Shown: positions 16,829 to 24,816 of the stretch, one piece after another
Layout: each line of letters starts with the position of its first letter
Numbering within the stretch: the first letter of the stretch is position 1
Assembly (NCBI GenBank): GCA_964469555.1
Contig: CAYYAQ010000052.1
Coordinates: forward strand, 1-32,392
From: CAYYAQ01 sp964469555
Lineage (GTDB): Bacteria > Planctomycetota > UBA1135 > UBA2386
Direction: 5' to 3'
DNA: 32,392 nucleotides
The notes under the pieces: generated by a model
What the model was told of the DNA's origin: nothing
The model's database searches: none
What the model saw: the letters and a program-made list of their open reading frames with translations, nothing else
Made by a program: the position numbers and the translations under genes

Positions 16829-17073
16829 AGAAACTCAAGCGCATGGGGATCGTCATCGCGGTCCTGGCATTGCTCCTGTTCATCTTCACGAACACGGAAT
16901 CAACCAAGATCTCCGTCTTCCTGTGGCACCCCGAGGTGCCGTTGATCCTGGTGATGATGGTCCCCCTGCTGATCGGATTGGCACTCGGGGTGTACATCGC
17001 GCGGAACGTGGGCAAGGACAAGAACGCCCCTTCCAGCAAAGTCACCGTCGACGAGGCAACCGCCAAACAGTGA
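16819..17073 (+). CDS. LapA-like (DUF1049) small membrane protein
   Basis: An 84-aa protein with two transmembrane helices: about residues 8-24 (RMGIVIAVLALLLFIFT) and 39-60. Between them is the typical loop NTESTKISVFLWHPEVPLIL, and a charged cytosolic tail follows. Length, 'F..tN...v.v.f....pliLv' pattern and topology fit the LapA/DUF1049 family. In E. coli LapA works with LapB in regulating lipopolysaccharide synthesis, but most homologues are uncharacterised. The gene overlaps its neighbours on both sides (10 nt and 4 nt), so translational coupling is very likely. A role alongside two aminopeptidases is not obvious. Confidence 0.82.
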   Translation: MEVKKLKRMGIVIAVLALLLFIFTNTESTKISVFLWHPEVPLILVMMVPLLIGLALGVYIARNVGKDKNAPSSKVTVDEATAKQ

Positions 17074-18530
17074 AAATCACATATCCAAAGGACGTCCCCG
17101 CCCTGTTGAAGGGCGTGGACACGCTCCTCGTTGTCGCGCCATCGCGCACTCTCGTTAGCATCGCAAAGGGCAAGCCAAAGGTACTTCCCACGAAGTTGCT
17201 GAACCTGATCGGCAATCTGAAGAAGGACCTCTCACCCGGAGATCTCGGTGCCGTCACGACGTCGCTCACGGGCAGCAAGCCGCGGCGGCTGGCCGTCGGG
17301 TGCTTGCCGGACAAGGTGTCCAGGTACAACTGCACGGCGCGACCAGAGTGCGTGCAGAGAGTCGTCGCGGGTGGCAAGGTCACCGGTTCGGGCAAGAACG
17401 CGATCCTCTTCATGCTCGACGATGCGTCGCACGCCCTGCCCGTTCTGAACGCGATGGCGAAGGCGTTGTCCCTCTACTCCGTGAAGAGCGGCGCCAAGGC
17501 AAAGGGTTCGCTTCAGGTCGTGGCTGTCGATGCGAGGGGCAAGGTCATCAAGATCGATCGCGTGACGCGAGCCACCGTGGACACGACGCGAGAGATGGCG
17601 CGGCTCGTCGACACGCCACCCACCGAGCTCAACCCGGAGGCGATGGTCCGCGAGGCTCGCAAGCTGCTGAAGGGAGTGCCGGGCGTGCGCACGAGCGTGA
17701 TCGTCGGGCCGGACCTTCTGAAGAAGAAGCTCCGCGGAATCCACGCGGTCGGTCGGACGGCGGTCAAAGCACCCCGCATGTTCGTGGCGACATTCACCCC
17801 ACAAAAGGCATCTGGAAAACACGTCGCGCTGGTGGGCAAGGGCATCACGTACGACACCGGAGGGTTGAGCATCAAGGGCAAGATCGGCATGACGACCATG
17901 AAGTGCGACATGGGCGGGTCGGCGGCGACGCTCGGAGCATTCAAGATCCTGGCGACGACTGGATGCAAGCACAAGCTGTCTTTGGTGCTGTGCCTCGCCG
18001 AGAACGCGATCGGGCCGACCGCCTACAAGCCCGACGACATCCTGACGATGCACTCGGGCAAGACGGTCGAGATCAACAACACCGACGCGGAGGGGCGGCT
18101 GGTCCTCGCAGACGGCGTGAGCTACGCGGCGCGCGTTCTCGACGCGGACACGATCCTGGACGCGGCGACGTTGACCGGCGCGCAGGCCGTCGCCACGGGC
18201 AATCTGCACGCATCGATCTTCAGCAACACAAAGAAGCTCGAGAAGATCGTCGTCGACGCAGGCTTCGCGAGCGGTGATCTGGCGCATCCGCTGATGTTCG
18301 CGCCGGAGTTCTACAAGCGCGAGTTCAGGAGCACGATCGCCGACATGCGCAACTCGGTTCGCAACCGCGGCAACGCGCAGGCCAGCTGCGCGGCCCAGTT
18401 CATCTACTGGCACATCGAAGACACCAAGGTCGCGTGGTGCCATGTCGACCTGGCCGCCCCCGCGTTCATCGCCGACCGCGGCACCGGCTACGGCACCGCG
18501 CTCCTCTCCGAAACCGTTCGCCGTCTCTAG
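17070..18530 (+). CDS. pepA: Leucyl aminopeptidase (M17)
   Basis: A 486-aa protein; GTG start at 17070 in a GTGA overlap with the LapA-like gene. The catalytic half shows the M17 hallmarks: GKGITYDTGGLSIK (metal ligands Lys257 and Asp262), MKCDMGGSAA, and the signature NTDAEGRL at residues 337-344 (Asp339, Glu341 as ligands). MLTG-like DAATLTGAQ and a C-terminal VDLAAPAF...GTGYGTALL complete the fold. M17 enzymes are hexameric, two-metal cytosolic aminopeptidases. The N-terminal ~170 residues are the variable domain. The stop codon lies inside the left arm of a palindrome shared with the convergent gene. Confidence 0.93.
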   Translation: MKITYPKDVPALLKGVDTLLVVAPSRTLVSIAKGKPKVLPTKLLNLIGNLKKDLSPGDLGAVTTSLTGSKPRRLAVGCLPDKVSRYNCTARPECVQRVVAGGKVTGSGKNAILFMLDDASHALPVLNAMAKALSLYSVKSGAKAKGSLQVVAVDARGKVIKIDRVTRATVDTTREMARLVDTPPTELNPEAMVREARKLLKGVPGVRTSVIVGPDLLKKKLRGIHAVGRTAVKAPRMFVATFTPQKASGKHVALVGKGITYDTGGLSIKGKIGMTTMKCDMGGSAATLGAFKILATTGCKHKLSLVLCLAENAIGPTAYKPDDILTMHSGKTVEINNTDAEGRLVLADGVSYAARVLDADTILDAATLTGAQAVATGNLHASIFSNTKKLEKIVVDAGFASGDLAHPLMFAPEFYKREFRSTIADMRNSVRNRGNAQASCAAQFIYWHIEDTKVAWCHVDLAAPAFIADRGTGYGTALLSETVRRL

Positions 18531-18560
18531 CCCGCAGGTCTGGCGAGAGAAGCGGGCTAG
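18527..18560. terminator. Perfect palindrome acting as bidirectional terminator; repeat copy 2
   Basis: CTAGCCCGC (18527-18535) and GCGGGCTAG (18552-18560) form a perfect 9-bp stem around a 16-nt loop. The pepA stop TAG (18528-18530) lies in the left arm and the stop of the convergent gene (complement 18557-18559) in the right arm. Positions 18539-18560 match 14230-14251 at 20 of 22 positions, so this is also a copy of a repeated element. Confidence 0.6.
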
Positions 18561-18991
18561 TTGGAAGGATACTCGTCGAGGATCTCGTCGAGATCCTTGA
18601 GCATCAGGGGGATGCCGGCGACAGGGATCGTGAAGCGAAAGGCGAGGCGGTTGCCATCGACCGATTCGCTGATGTGGCCGGAGACTTCGAGGTCGTCGCG
18701 ACCGCGGCAAACTATGCGGATGGCGAGCAGGCCCTCCATCGTCTTGCACTCGGCGGTCGCCGACTGGCCGTCGGTCATCCGCGCCAGACCTGTCCGGAAG
18801 TCGACGAGATCCTCCGTGCGGAGCGAACACGGGACGGAGCCCGCCATCGTGCCGGACCGCACGTCGATCGCACCCTGCAACCAGTTGCTGTCGTCGGCCT
18901 CCGTCAGATCAGGCCGCTCGCGACCACGAACCTGCAGCTTCAACCGAGCCCGATCTGCGGTGCCAGCCGCGAACTCGAGGATCTTCGTCAT
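18557..18991 (-). CDS. Hypothetical protein resembling WapI-type immunity proteins
   Basis: A 144-aa soluble protein without signal peptide or membrane segment. The pattern RERPDLTEADDSNWLQGAI, then a strand, then VPCSLRTEDLVDFRTGLARM recalls small WapI-family/DUF5959-like immunity proteins. In those, 'D.NWL' is followed by 'dPcL...El..f...L'. This is a by-eye match and no toxin gene sits nearby. It is convergent with pepA, and the two genes end within the same palindrome. On its 5' side TAGCCT lies 8 nt before the ATG, suggesting its own promoter and a near-leaderless mRNA. Function is inferred only weakly. Confidence 0.65.
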   Translation of the reverse strand: MTKILEFAAGTADRARLKLQVRGRERPDLTEADDSNWLQGAIDVRSGTMAGSVPCSLRTEDLVDFRTGLARMTDGQSATAECKTMEGLLAIRIVCRGRDDLEVSGHISESVDGNRLAFRFTIPVAGIPLMLKDLDEILDEYPSN

Positions 18992-18999
18992 GATTGAGA

Positions 19000-19005
19000 A
19001 GGCTA
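19000..19005 (-). promoter_or_regulatory. Putative -10 (TAGCCT) before the 18557-18991 gene
   Basis: On the minus strand TAGCCT is followed by 8 nt and the ATG at 18991. It fits the TAGNNT pattern seen before other genes. The rest of the gap up to 19160 shows no gene or repeat that I can support. Confidence 0.35.
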
Positions 19006-19160
19006 TCTCAACCGGGTCGGCAAGTCACGCCACGCGCGAGCTAGCGAATTGGCCGTCGTAGCCGTGGACGTCGGGACAAGGCGACGACCATCGTCTCGGG
19101 AGGGCGTCGGGCACGCAGTCCGGCGAGGACAGAAGAGGTGTTCGTTCCTACTCCGAGGTT

Positions 19161-19329
19161 TCAATACCCGAAGCGGCTGTCAGACATGCTCGCCGACACG
19201 AACTTCGCGACGGTCCCGCTCACGGGCCCATTCCACAGGGTTCGCGCCGAGCTCGTAGTCGTTCGTGACCAGATTCTGCGCCGCCACCGGGATGGACGCG
19301 AGCGCGACCGCGGCGGTGATTCGGAACAT
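19161..19329 (-). pseudogene. Frameshifted remnant of a secreted protein gene
   Basis: Nine nt after the kinase stop, an ATG at 19329 opens MFRITAAVALASIPVAAQ, a clear signal peptide, then NLVTNDYELGAN. That is the usual beginning of exported planctomycete-style proteins with a carbohydrate-binding-like first strand ('NLV.NgdfE.G'). In the first frame the sequence then becomes Arg-rich and stops at 19180. In the next frame it continues sensibly as LWNGPVSGTVAKFVSASMSD and stops at 19161. The likely explanation is a one-base frameshift near 19240 plus loss of the remainder. It could also be a short secreted peptide of 49 aa, which I consider less likely. Confidence 0.45.
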
Positions 19330-19338
19330 GGTGCAGTC

Positions 19339-20346
19339 CTAGTTCGGGGACGACGTGAGGATCTTGGCCCCCTCAGTGTCCAACCTGTAGTGCATGCGCG
19401 TCAACCCGTGCCGGCCCATGAACTCGTCGAGCTCCGCGTGATTCTTCGGCGCGTAGACCATGAAGAACCCGCCACCTCCGGCACCCGACACCTTGCCGCC
19501 GAGCACGCCGAAGCGGTCCTTCACCAACCGGTAGAGGTCGTCGATGCCCGGGATGCCGATCTTCGCGGACATCGCTTGCTTGTAGCCCCAGTGCTTGTCC
19601 ATCAGTTGGCCGAAGTCGTCGTAGTTCTCGGTCTCGATCGCCTCGAGGATCCCGTAGCCGACCTCCTTGATCGCGTGCAAGCTGTCCTGCACCGTCTCGT
19701 GGCTCGGTAGGTTCTCCTGGCGCATCGCGATGTCCTGGTGCTTCAGCACTTCCGTGACGCCGCCGAGAATGCCGGTGAAGTACAGGTGGGTGTTCGAGAT
19801 GAAGTCCATCAACGTCGCCGCGTTGATCTTCGCGTTGCGCACGGCGACCTTGCCGTCGCGCTCGATCTCCAACACGGTCATGCCGCCGTAGGCCGCGAGG
19901 TACGGGTCCTGCTTGCCGACGGTCATGTTGAGCGTTCTGTACTCGAGGTCGAACGCCTCTTCCGCCAACTCCTGCATGCCGACCGGCTCGCGCAACTGTG
20001 TCCGAAGCGCGCTCAGGAGCGCCACGATGTAACAACTCGCCGACCCCATGCTCGCGCCGGCGCGCAGGTCCGCGATCGACGAGATCTCGATCTTCTTCGA
20101 GATGCCGAGGTGACGCAGGGCTTCCCGCGCCAGGTCGTGCTTCAGCTCGCCCACCTCATCCACCGACTCGATCTTCGTGTAGTGCACGCGAATCTTGTCG
20201 TCGAGCACCGGCGGGTTGGTCGCCACGTACATGTACTTGTCGATGCCCATGGCGAACAGGAAGCCGCCGTGCTTCTCGTAGTACGAGGCGAGGTCGGTGC
20301 CGCCGCCGCCGAGCGTCGCGCGGAAGGGAGTGCGTGAGAGGATCAT
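19339..20346 (-). CDS. hddA: GHMP-family sugar kinase, D-glycero-alpha-D-manno-heptose 7-phosphate kinase-like
   Basis: A 335-aa protein beginning MILSRTPFRATLGGGGTDLA, the exact style of HddA-type kinases. Other GHMP features are ADLRAGASMGSASCYIVALL (ATP-binding motif 2) and KVSGAGGGGFFMVYAP (motif 3), with KQDPYLAAYGG in between. By family knowledge it phosphorylates heptose 7-phosphate at C1 on the route to GDP-heptose for surface glycans; L-fucose or other sugar kinases of the same clan cannot be fully excluded. Its start overlaps the stop of the upstream GmhB-like gene (ATGA), the enzyme expected to act next, which supports the heptose assignment. No gmhA or nucleotidyltransferase gene is in the window. 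Confidence 0.85.
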   Translation of the reverse strand: MILSRTPFRATLGGGGTDLASYYEKHGGFLFAMGIDKYMYVATNPPVLDDKIRVHYTKIESVDEVGELKHDLAREALRHLGISKKIEISSIADLRAGASMGSASCYIVALLSALRTQLREPVGMQELAEEAFDLEYRTLNMTVGKQDPYLAAYGGMTVLEIERDGKVAVRNAKINAATLMDFISNTHLYFTGILGGVTEVLKHQDIAMRQENLPSHETVQDSLHAIKEVGYGILEAIETENYDDFGQLMDKHWGYKQAMSAKIGIPGIDDLYRLVKDRFGVLGGKVSGAGGGGFFMVYAPKNHAELDEFMGRHGLTRMHYRLDTEGAKILTSSPN

Positions 20347-21041
20347 TGGATCTCCGCTGCTTCGCGCACTGCGTCGATGATCCGCAAGGCGTCCGTCAAC
20401 TGCAGGACGACGTGGTGGGGCCGCATGTCCGGCGACGCCTCGATCTCGCCCAGGCGCGACTTCGTCAGGAGGATCGTCTCGAGCGCCGCGGACCGGCCAG
20501 CTTTCACGTCCGTGAGATCCCGGCACACCATGAACGACCGCGGCAGATCCACCTTGTGAAGCTGGGCCGCCCTCAGGATCATGCCCGGAGCCGGCTTGCG
20601 GCAACGGCACGGCACCGCGTAGTCGTCGCGGACGTTCGCGCCCGGAGCTTCGTGCGCCTGCGGATCGTGCGGACAGAAGAAGATCCCGTCGATGCGCCCG
20701 CCGCCCGCAGCGATGTCGTCGCAGAGCTTGCGGTGGATGCGATCCAGCCCGATCGAGCTCAGCCGACCCTGGGCCAGGCGCGGTTGGTTCGTCGCGACCA
20801 ACACGAGGAATCCGCGGGACGTCAACTCCTTCACGAACGACGTGGCGTGACGGAACAGCACGAGTTGATCGACGGAGAGAGGGCTGTCCATCTCGCCTCG
20901 CACCTCATCGTGCACGAGATTGTTCAGGATGCCGTCTCGTTCGAGGAAGATTGCTGGTTTGTGCAAGTTAGGTTCTCGGGGTCGGACGTGATTGTAGAGC
21001 CCCGGGGGTCCGTACCGCGCACGGATCGAAGCGGAAAACAC
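20343..21041 (-). CDS. GmhB-like HAD-IIIA protein lacking the Asp nucleophile
   Basis: A 232-aa protein of the heptose-1,7-bisphosphate phosphatase type. Family features kept: the second Asp of motif I (Asp36), the Thr of motif II (VLVATNQP), the zinc loop (CPH...CRC) and the motif III Lys (CRKPAPGM). Two catalytic positions are changed. Motif I reads FLERDGILN, so the nucleophile Asp is Glu34. Motif IV reads SFMVCRDLTDVKAG where relatives have SFMVGD...D.AG. Hydrolysis by the normal phospho-Asp route would be blocked or strongly reduced. The gene is 8 nt after RNase D and overlaps hddA. A TTG start near nt 20966 is an alternative to the ATG at 21041. Confidence 0.8.
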   Translation of the reverse strand: MFSASIRARYGPPGLYNHVRPREPNLHKPAIFLERDGILNNLVHDEVRGEMDSPLSVDQLVLFRHATSFVKELTSRGFLVLVATNQPRLAQGRLSSIGLDRIHRKLCDDIAAGGGRIDGIFFCPHDPQAHEAPGANVRDDYAVPCRCRKPAPGMILRAAQLHKVDLPRSFMVCRDLTDVKAGRSAALETILLTKSRLGEIEASPDMRPHHVVLQLTDALRIIDAVREAAEIQ

Positions 21042-21049
21042 CGGATGGG

Positions 21050-22330
21050 TCAGCTGGTGTCGCCGGAGCGGTTGTTGCCGCTGCGGCGCTTCTTGTTCCG
21101 CCGTCGATCGCGCATCCCGTTCGATCTCGACTCGGACTTCGAGTGACGGGAACGATGGGCGACCGGCTGGGACAGGGCGGAAACAATTCCCTCACCGTAG
21201 TGCGAGACGCGCCACGGCTCCAGGACGCCACAGCCGAGCAGGCTCTCAAGCGTCTTGGGGCGACTCCGCAGACGCGAGAGCGCGAACATCGTCGGTCGCG
21301 GCAACACGAGCGACGCGTCGACACCACGCTTCGCCGCGACGTTCTTGCGCCAGTTTCGCAGCGCTTCGTACACGTCGCGTTGTTCGTCGCTCAGGCGGTC
21401 CTGATCACTCTTGGTGCGGTGGATCTTGTCGTCCGGCAGGGGACTCAACTTCTGCCCCCGGGAAATGGCGGCCATCACGGCCTCGCCGTGCCGGTCGCGC
21501 AGCTTCTCCGACATCACCCGACTCTTCTTCAACGACTGCAGCGTCGTCGGTTGGGATCGGGCAAGGCTGAGCAACACGTCGTTGGGCAAAACCTTGAACG
21601 CTGGCCGGTCAAACTCGTCGGCGAGCTCGTGTCGCATGACGAACAGCTCGCGCAACGTGCGTCGATTCACCGGATCGAGCCGGTCCCAACCCTTGATCCG
21701 CACGAAGTCGTCCGGATTGAACGGTTTCACATCCGGGACCAACTGCTCGACGCGGCGGAACTCCGAAGCCACTTCGAGTTGGTTCACCTCGTCGGCAGCG
21801 GACATCTTCTCGCGAAGATCAGCCATGAGAGGGATCAAGAAGTGCGTGTCGTATCGCGCGTAATCCAACTGCCCATCTGTCAACGGTCGCCGACCCCAAT
21901 CGCTGCGCTGGTACTTCTTGTCGAGGGTCACGCCGAAGAACTCTTTCAGGATCGGCGCGAGGCCCACGGCCGAGAGACCGAGCGAAGTGGCGACCACCTT
22001 GGTGTCGTAGATTCCGAGCATCTCGACAGGCAGCGTCTTCTTGAGCATGAGGATGTCGAACTCCGCGTCGTGGAAGATCTTCACGACGTTCGGGTCGGCG
22101 AACAGCGGGACGAACTGGCTCAGGTCGATGCCGGACAGCGGATCGACGATGTAGTCCTTCGTGCGCGTGCTGATCTGGATCAGGCACAACTTCTCGCGGT
22201 AGGCGAAGAGTGGATTCGCCTCGGTGTCCACGGCGATCATCGGCTGCGACCGCAGACTCGCGATGAGCCGCGAAAGCGCTGCGTCAGTATCGACATACAC
22301 CGGTGGCTTGAGCCCCCTCTTGGCTTCCAT
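21050..22330 (-). CDS. rnd: Ribonuclease D
   Basis: A 426-aa DEDDy 3'-5' exoribonuclease. Catalytic residues are visible: Asp35 and Glu37 (IAVDTEANPL), Asp88 (KIFHDAEFDI), and Tyr157 with Asp161 (LDYARYDTHFL). Residues about 215-290 form the first HRDC-type helical domain (LRELFVMRHELADEFDRPAF, then VLPNDVLLSLAR), followed by a second helical region. By family knowledge RNase D trims the 3' ends of tRNA and other stable RNAs. The C-terminus is a very basic Arg/Lys/Ser-rich tail that could bind RNA. I chose the ATG at 22330 because homology starts just after it; the open frame extends further upstream but with poor sequence. It heads an apparent operon with the GmhB-like protein and hddA. Confidence 0.92.
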   Translation of the reverse strand: MEAKRGLKPPVYVDTDAALSRLIASLRSQPMIAVDTEANPLFAYREKLCLIQISTRTKDYIVDPLSGIDLSQFVPLFADPNVVKIFHDAEFDILMLKKTLPVEMLGIYDTKVVATSLGLSAVGLAPILKEFFGVTLDKKYQRSDWGRRPLTDGQLDYARYDTHFLIPLMADLREKMSAADEVNQLEVASEFRRVEQLVPDVKPFNPDDFVRIKGWDRLDPVNRRTLRELFVMRHELADEFDRPAFKVLPNDVLLSLARSQPTTLQSLKKSRVMSEKLRDRHGEAVMAAISRGQKLSPLPDDKIHRTKSDQDRLSDEQRDVYEALRNWRKNVAAKRGVDASLVLPRPTMFALSRLRSRPKTLESLLGCGVLEPWRVSHYGEGIVSALSQPVAHRSRHSKSESRSNGMRDRRRNKKRRSGNNRSGDTS

Positions 22331-22536
22331 GGGGCTATCAAAGCGGGCCTGGGAGCGCGCTTCACGAGAATTGTGGGAATGGCCTTCAGCTCCCGTGGGA
22401 ACGGGGGATCCGGCCCGCGAGGAGCACCGACGACGACCCCACGGACGCGCCGCGCCGCAATTCACGGCGTGCCCGCTACCCTCCTCCTACGGGCGTCCTG
22501 GACCCGCGAAACGTATCGTGCCCGAAAGCCCTGTGG

Positions 22537-22542
22537 TAGGAT
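22537..22542 (+). promoter_or_regulatory. Putative -10 (TAGGAT) before the SGNH esterase gene
   Basis: TAGGAT lies in the 233-bp gap between the divergent rnd and esterase genes and ends 21 nt before the ATG. The remainder of the gap shows no other structure I can support. Confidence 0.3.
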
Positions 22543-22563
22543 CCGGGGGCCTCCGCTGCCGCC

Positions 22564-24795
22564 ATGCGTCCTCTCACCTTGTTCGTCATCCTGCCGGTGG
22601 TTTTAACCGTCGGCGCGGCTCAGAATTCCTCGGTCGTGAACCGTGGGCCTGTCGGCGTGTTCACACAAGCCGACAGGAAGACGCCCCGGTACAGGACGCT
22701 TCCGGACAAGATGGTCGCGACGACCGTCGATCCCCTATCGATACGCGTCGACCTCACGGAGAGCAGCACCACGATCGCCCACGCGCGCACCAAGCTCAGC
22801 CTGCGCCTCATCGACGGAATGCCAGCGATCCGGGTGTACGAAGCTGGCTGGATCTCGAAGGTGACCACCGCACAACAACGCGCGGTCGGCACGACTTCGA
22901 CGGCAGCGTCCGCGGGCAGTTCCGTGCGACCGCACACCTGGCTCGCGCGCTTCACGGGCAACCCCGGCGACCGTGTCCGCGTGCACATCCGACTGCGCAG
23001 CCAGATCGTCGGCAAGAACACGGGCTCCTCCACGCCCACGAACATCCGCGGCTACGCCAAGGTCGACGTCGGCAACGACAAGGTGATCGAGTTCCAAAAG
23101 GACCTCGGCGCCAAGCGCTATCTCAGCGATCACATCGTCCCCCTCGGGGCGTCCGGAAGGGTCGACATCAAGATCGAGACCGGCGTGCTGCTCACCTCGA
23201 CCGCGAAAACCGCCGCGTCCTACGCGATGACGTTCGACATCTCGATCGAACCGATCCGCGGCATCATCAGCTCGATGGATCCATACGGTCCGCTGTGCGG
23301 TCCCGACGTCTACGGCATCACCTGGGTGGACGGCAGCAAGCGCTACGTCCGCACGATTCTCGAAAGCGCGATTCCGAGCTCGCCGACGTTGCTGATCGTC
23401 GGCGCGGGCCGCCTCAACCTGCCGTTGCCCGGCATGACGTGCAACCTCCTGACCGCGCCGCTCGCGCTCATCCCGGCGAAGACGACGGCCGCGGGTCGGA
23501 TCATCAGCGACTTCCCGTCGTTCCCGGCGTCGCTCATGGTCGACGTGGACTTTCAGTACGCCGTCTCGAATAGCGGCTCGTTGCACATGAGCAAGGGCAT
23601 GGGCTTCCGCGTGTTCCTGGACAGTCCGGAGCCCTACGAGCACTTCGACATCAACCACGTTCTGTCGACGGGCCAGAGCCTCGCGATCGGAGGGCTCGGA
23701 GCGCCGGTGCTCAGCACGAAGCAGACGCACGAGAACCTGATGTTCGGCAAGGGCCTCCTCGGCTACGGCACCGGGAAGCAAAGCCAGCTCACCCCGCTCG
23801 TCGAGCAATTCTGGGAGACCATGAGCAGCGGGCTGTCCTCGATGGCGAGTCAGCTCTACATCACGCCGTACAACAACTCGGGCAGTTCGCCGAAGAACAA
23901 GCACAACCTGCTCGTGAGCGTCCACGCACAGCCCGGGCTGCCCTACGCGCTTCTCAAGAAGGGAACGCAACCGTTCTCGACGGGGATGAGCCAGTTCCGG
24001 CTGGCGCGGCTCATCGCGGCCACGCAAAACAAGAGCCACGTCATCCGCTGCGTGACCTGCGTCCACGGCGAGACCGACCACACGTTCTACAACTCGAACT
24101 ACGCCAAGGATCTCGTCGAGTGGCAGGCCGACTACGAGGCCGAGATCCAGGCTCGGGGCCAGACCGAGCCGGTGCCGATGCTGCACTCCCAGATGAGCAG
24201 CTTCACGAACTACCTAGCCAAGACGAGCGTCATCCCAGGGCAACAACTCGCCGTGTCCGTCACGAGCCCGCGGAAGCTGCCGCTGGTCATGCCGAAGTAC
24301 TTCCTCGAGTACCACGACGGCGTGCACCTGACCAGCGAGGCGTACCGCCAGATGGGCGAGTACTACGGCAAGATCTACAACCACGTCATCCTCGAGGGCG
24401 CGACCTGGGAACCACTGCGACCCGTGCGGCTCAGTCGAACCGGAGCGGTGATCTCGGTCCGATTCCACGTCCCGGAACCGCCTCTCGTCCTCGACACGAC
24501 GCTCGTCAGCGACCCCGGCGACTACGGGTTCCAATACACCGACGACAGCGGCAGCCAACCGACGATCAAGTCGGTGCGACTCGTCGACGAGGACACCGTG
24601 GAGATCACCCTGTCCAGCGTGCCGAAGACCGGCGCCATTTCGGTCCTCACCTACGCGTTCTACGGCAAGTCCGGTGCTCCTGCAGGCCCAAAGACCGGCG
24701 CCCGCGGCTGCCTGCGCGATTCCGACCTGACCCCATCCCGGAACAACAGCCCGCTCTACAACTGGGCGGTGCACTTCGAGTACCTGGTCAGATAG
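22564..24795 (+). CDS. Secreted SGNH/SASA-type esterase
   Basis: A 743-aa protein with a signal peptide (MRPLTLFVILPVVLTVGAAQ, cleavage near residue 19). Residues about 50-235 look like a beta-sandwich domain with no recognised function. The hydrolase core follows: STGQSLAIGG with Ser372 as likely nucleophile (sialate O-acetylesterase-like proteins use a 'GQSNm' variant of block I), TCVHGETDHTF as the oxyanion/Glu block, and YHDGVHLTSEAY with Asp585 and His588 as the acid-base pair. A C-terminal domain contains a pattern like fibronectin/Ig folds (VRLVDEDTVEITLS). SASA enzymes remove acetyl esters from sugars, and an extracellular polysaccharide substrate is likely. The next gene begins 21 nt downstream. 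Confidence 0.8.
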   Translation: MRPLTLFVILPVVLTVGAAQNSSVVNRGPVGVFTQADRKTPRYRTLPDKMVATTVDPLSIRVDLTESSTTIAHARTKLSLRLIDGMPAIRVYEAGWISKVTTAQQRAVGTTSTAASAGSSVRPHTWLARFTGNPGDRVRVHIRLRSQIVGKNTGSSTPTNIRGYAKVDVGNDKVIEFQKDLGAKRYLSDHIVPLGASGRVDIKIETGVLLTSTAKTAASYAMTFDISIEPIRGIISSMDPYGPLCGPDVYGITWVDGSKRYVRTILESAIPSSPTLLIVGAGRLNLPLPGMTCNLLTAPLALIPAKTTAAGRIISDFPSFPASLMVDVDFQYAVSNSGSLHMSKGMGFRVFLDSPEPYEHFDINHVLSTGQSLAIGGLGAPVLSTKQTHENLMFGKGLLGYGTGKQSQLTPLVEQFWETMSSGLSSMASQLYITPYNNSGSSPKNKHNLLVSVHAQPGLPYALLKKGTQPFSTGMSQFRLARLIAATQNKSHVIRCVTCVHGETDHTFYNSNYAKDLVEWQADYEAEIQARGQTEPVPMLHSQMSSFTNYLAKTSVIPGQQLAVSVTSPRKLPLVMPKYFLEYHDGVHLTSEAYRQMGEYYGKIYNHVILEGATWEPLRPVRLSRTGAVISVRFHVPEPPLVLDTTLVSDPGDYGFQYTDDSGSQPTIKSVRLVDEDTVEITLSSVPKTGAISVLTYAFYGKSGAPAGPKTGARGCLRDSDLTPSRNNSPLYNWAVHFEYLVR

Positions 24796-24804
24796 CGAAG
24801 GGGG

Positions 24805-24810
24805 TAGCTT
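24805..24810 (+). promoter_or_regulatory. Putative -10 (TAGCTT) giving a leaderless mRNA
   Basis: TAGCTT ends exactly 6 nt before the GTG at 24817, the same geometry as at 14249. No Shine-Dalgarno is placed suitably for this GTG. Confidence 0.35.
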
Positions 24811-24816
24811 GCCGCG

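Noticed and set aside
22331..22337. TAGCCC on the minus strand directly before the rnd ATG as another leaderless -10
   Set aside because: Only 1 nt separates it from the ATG, so the transcript would start inside the gene.
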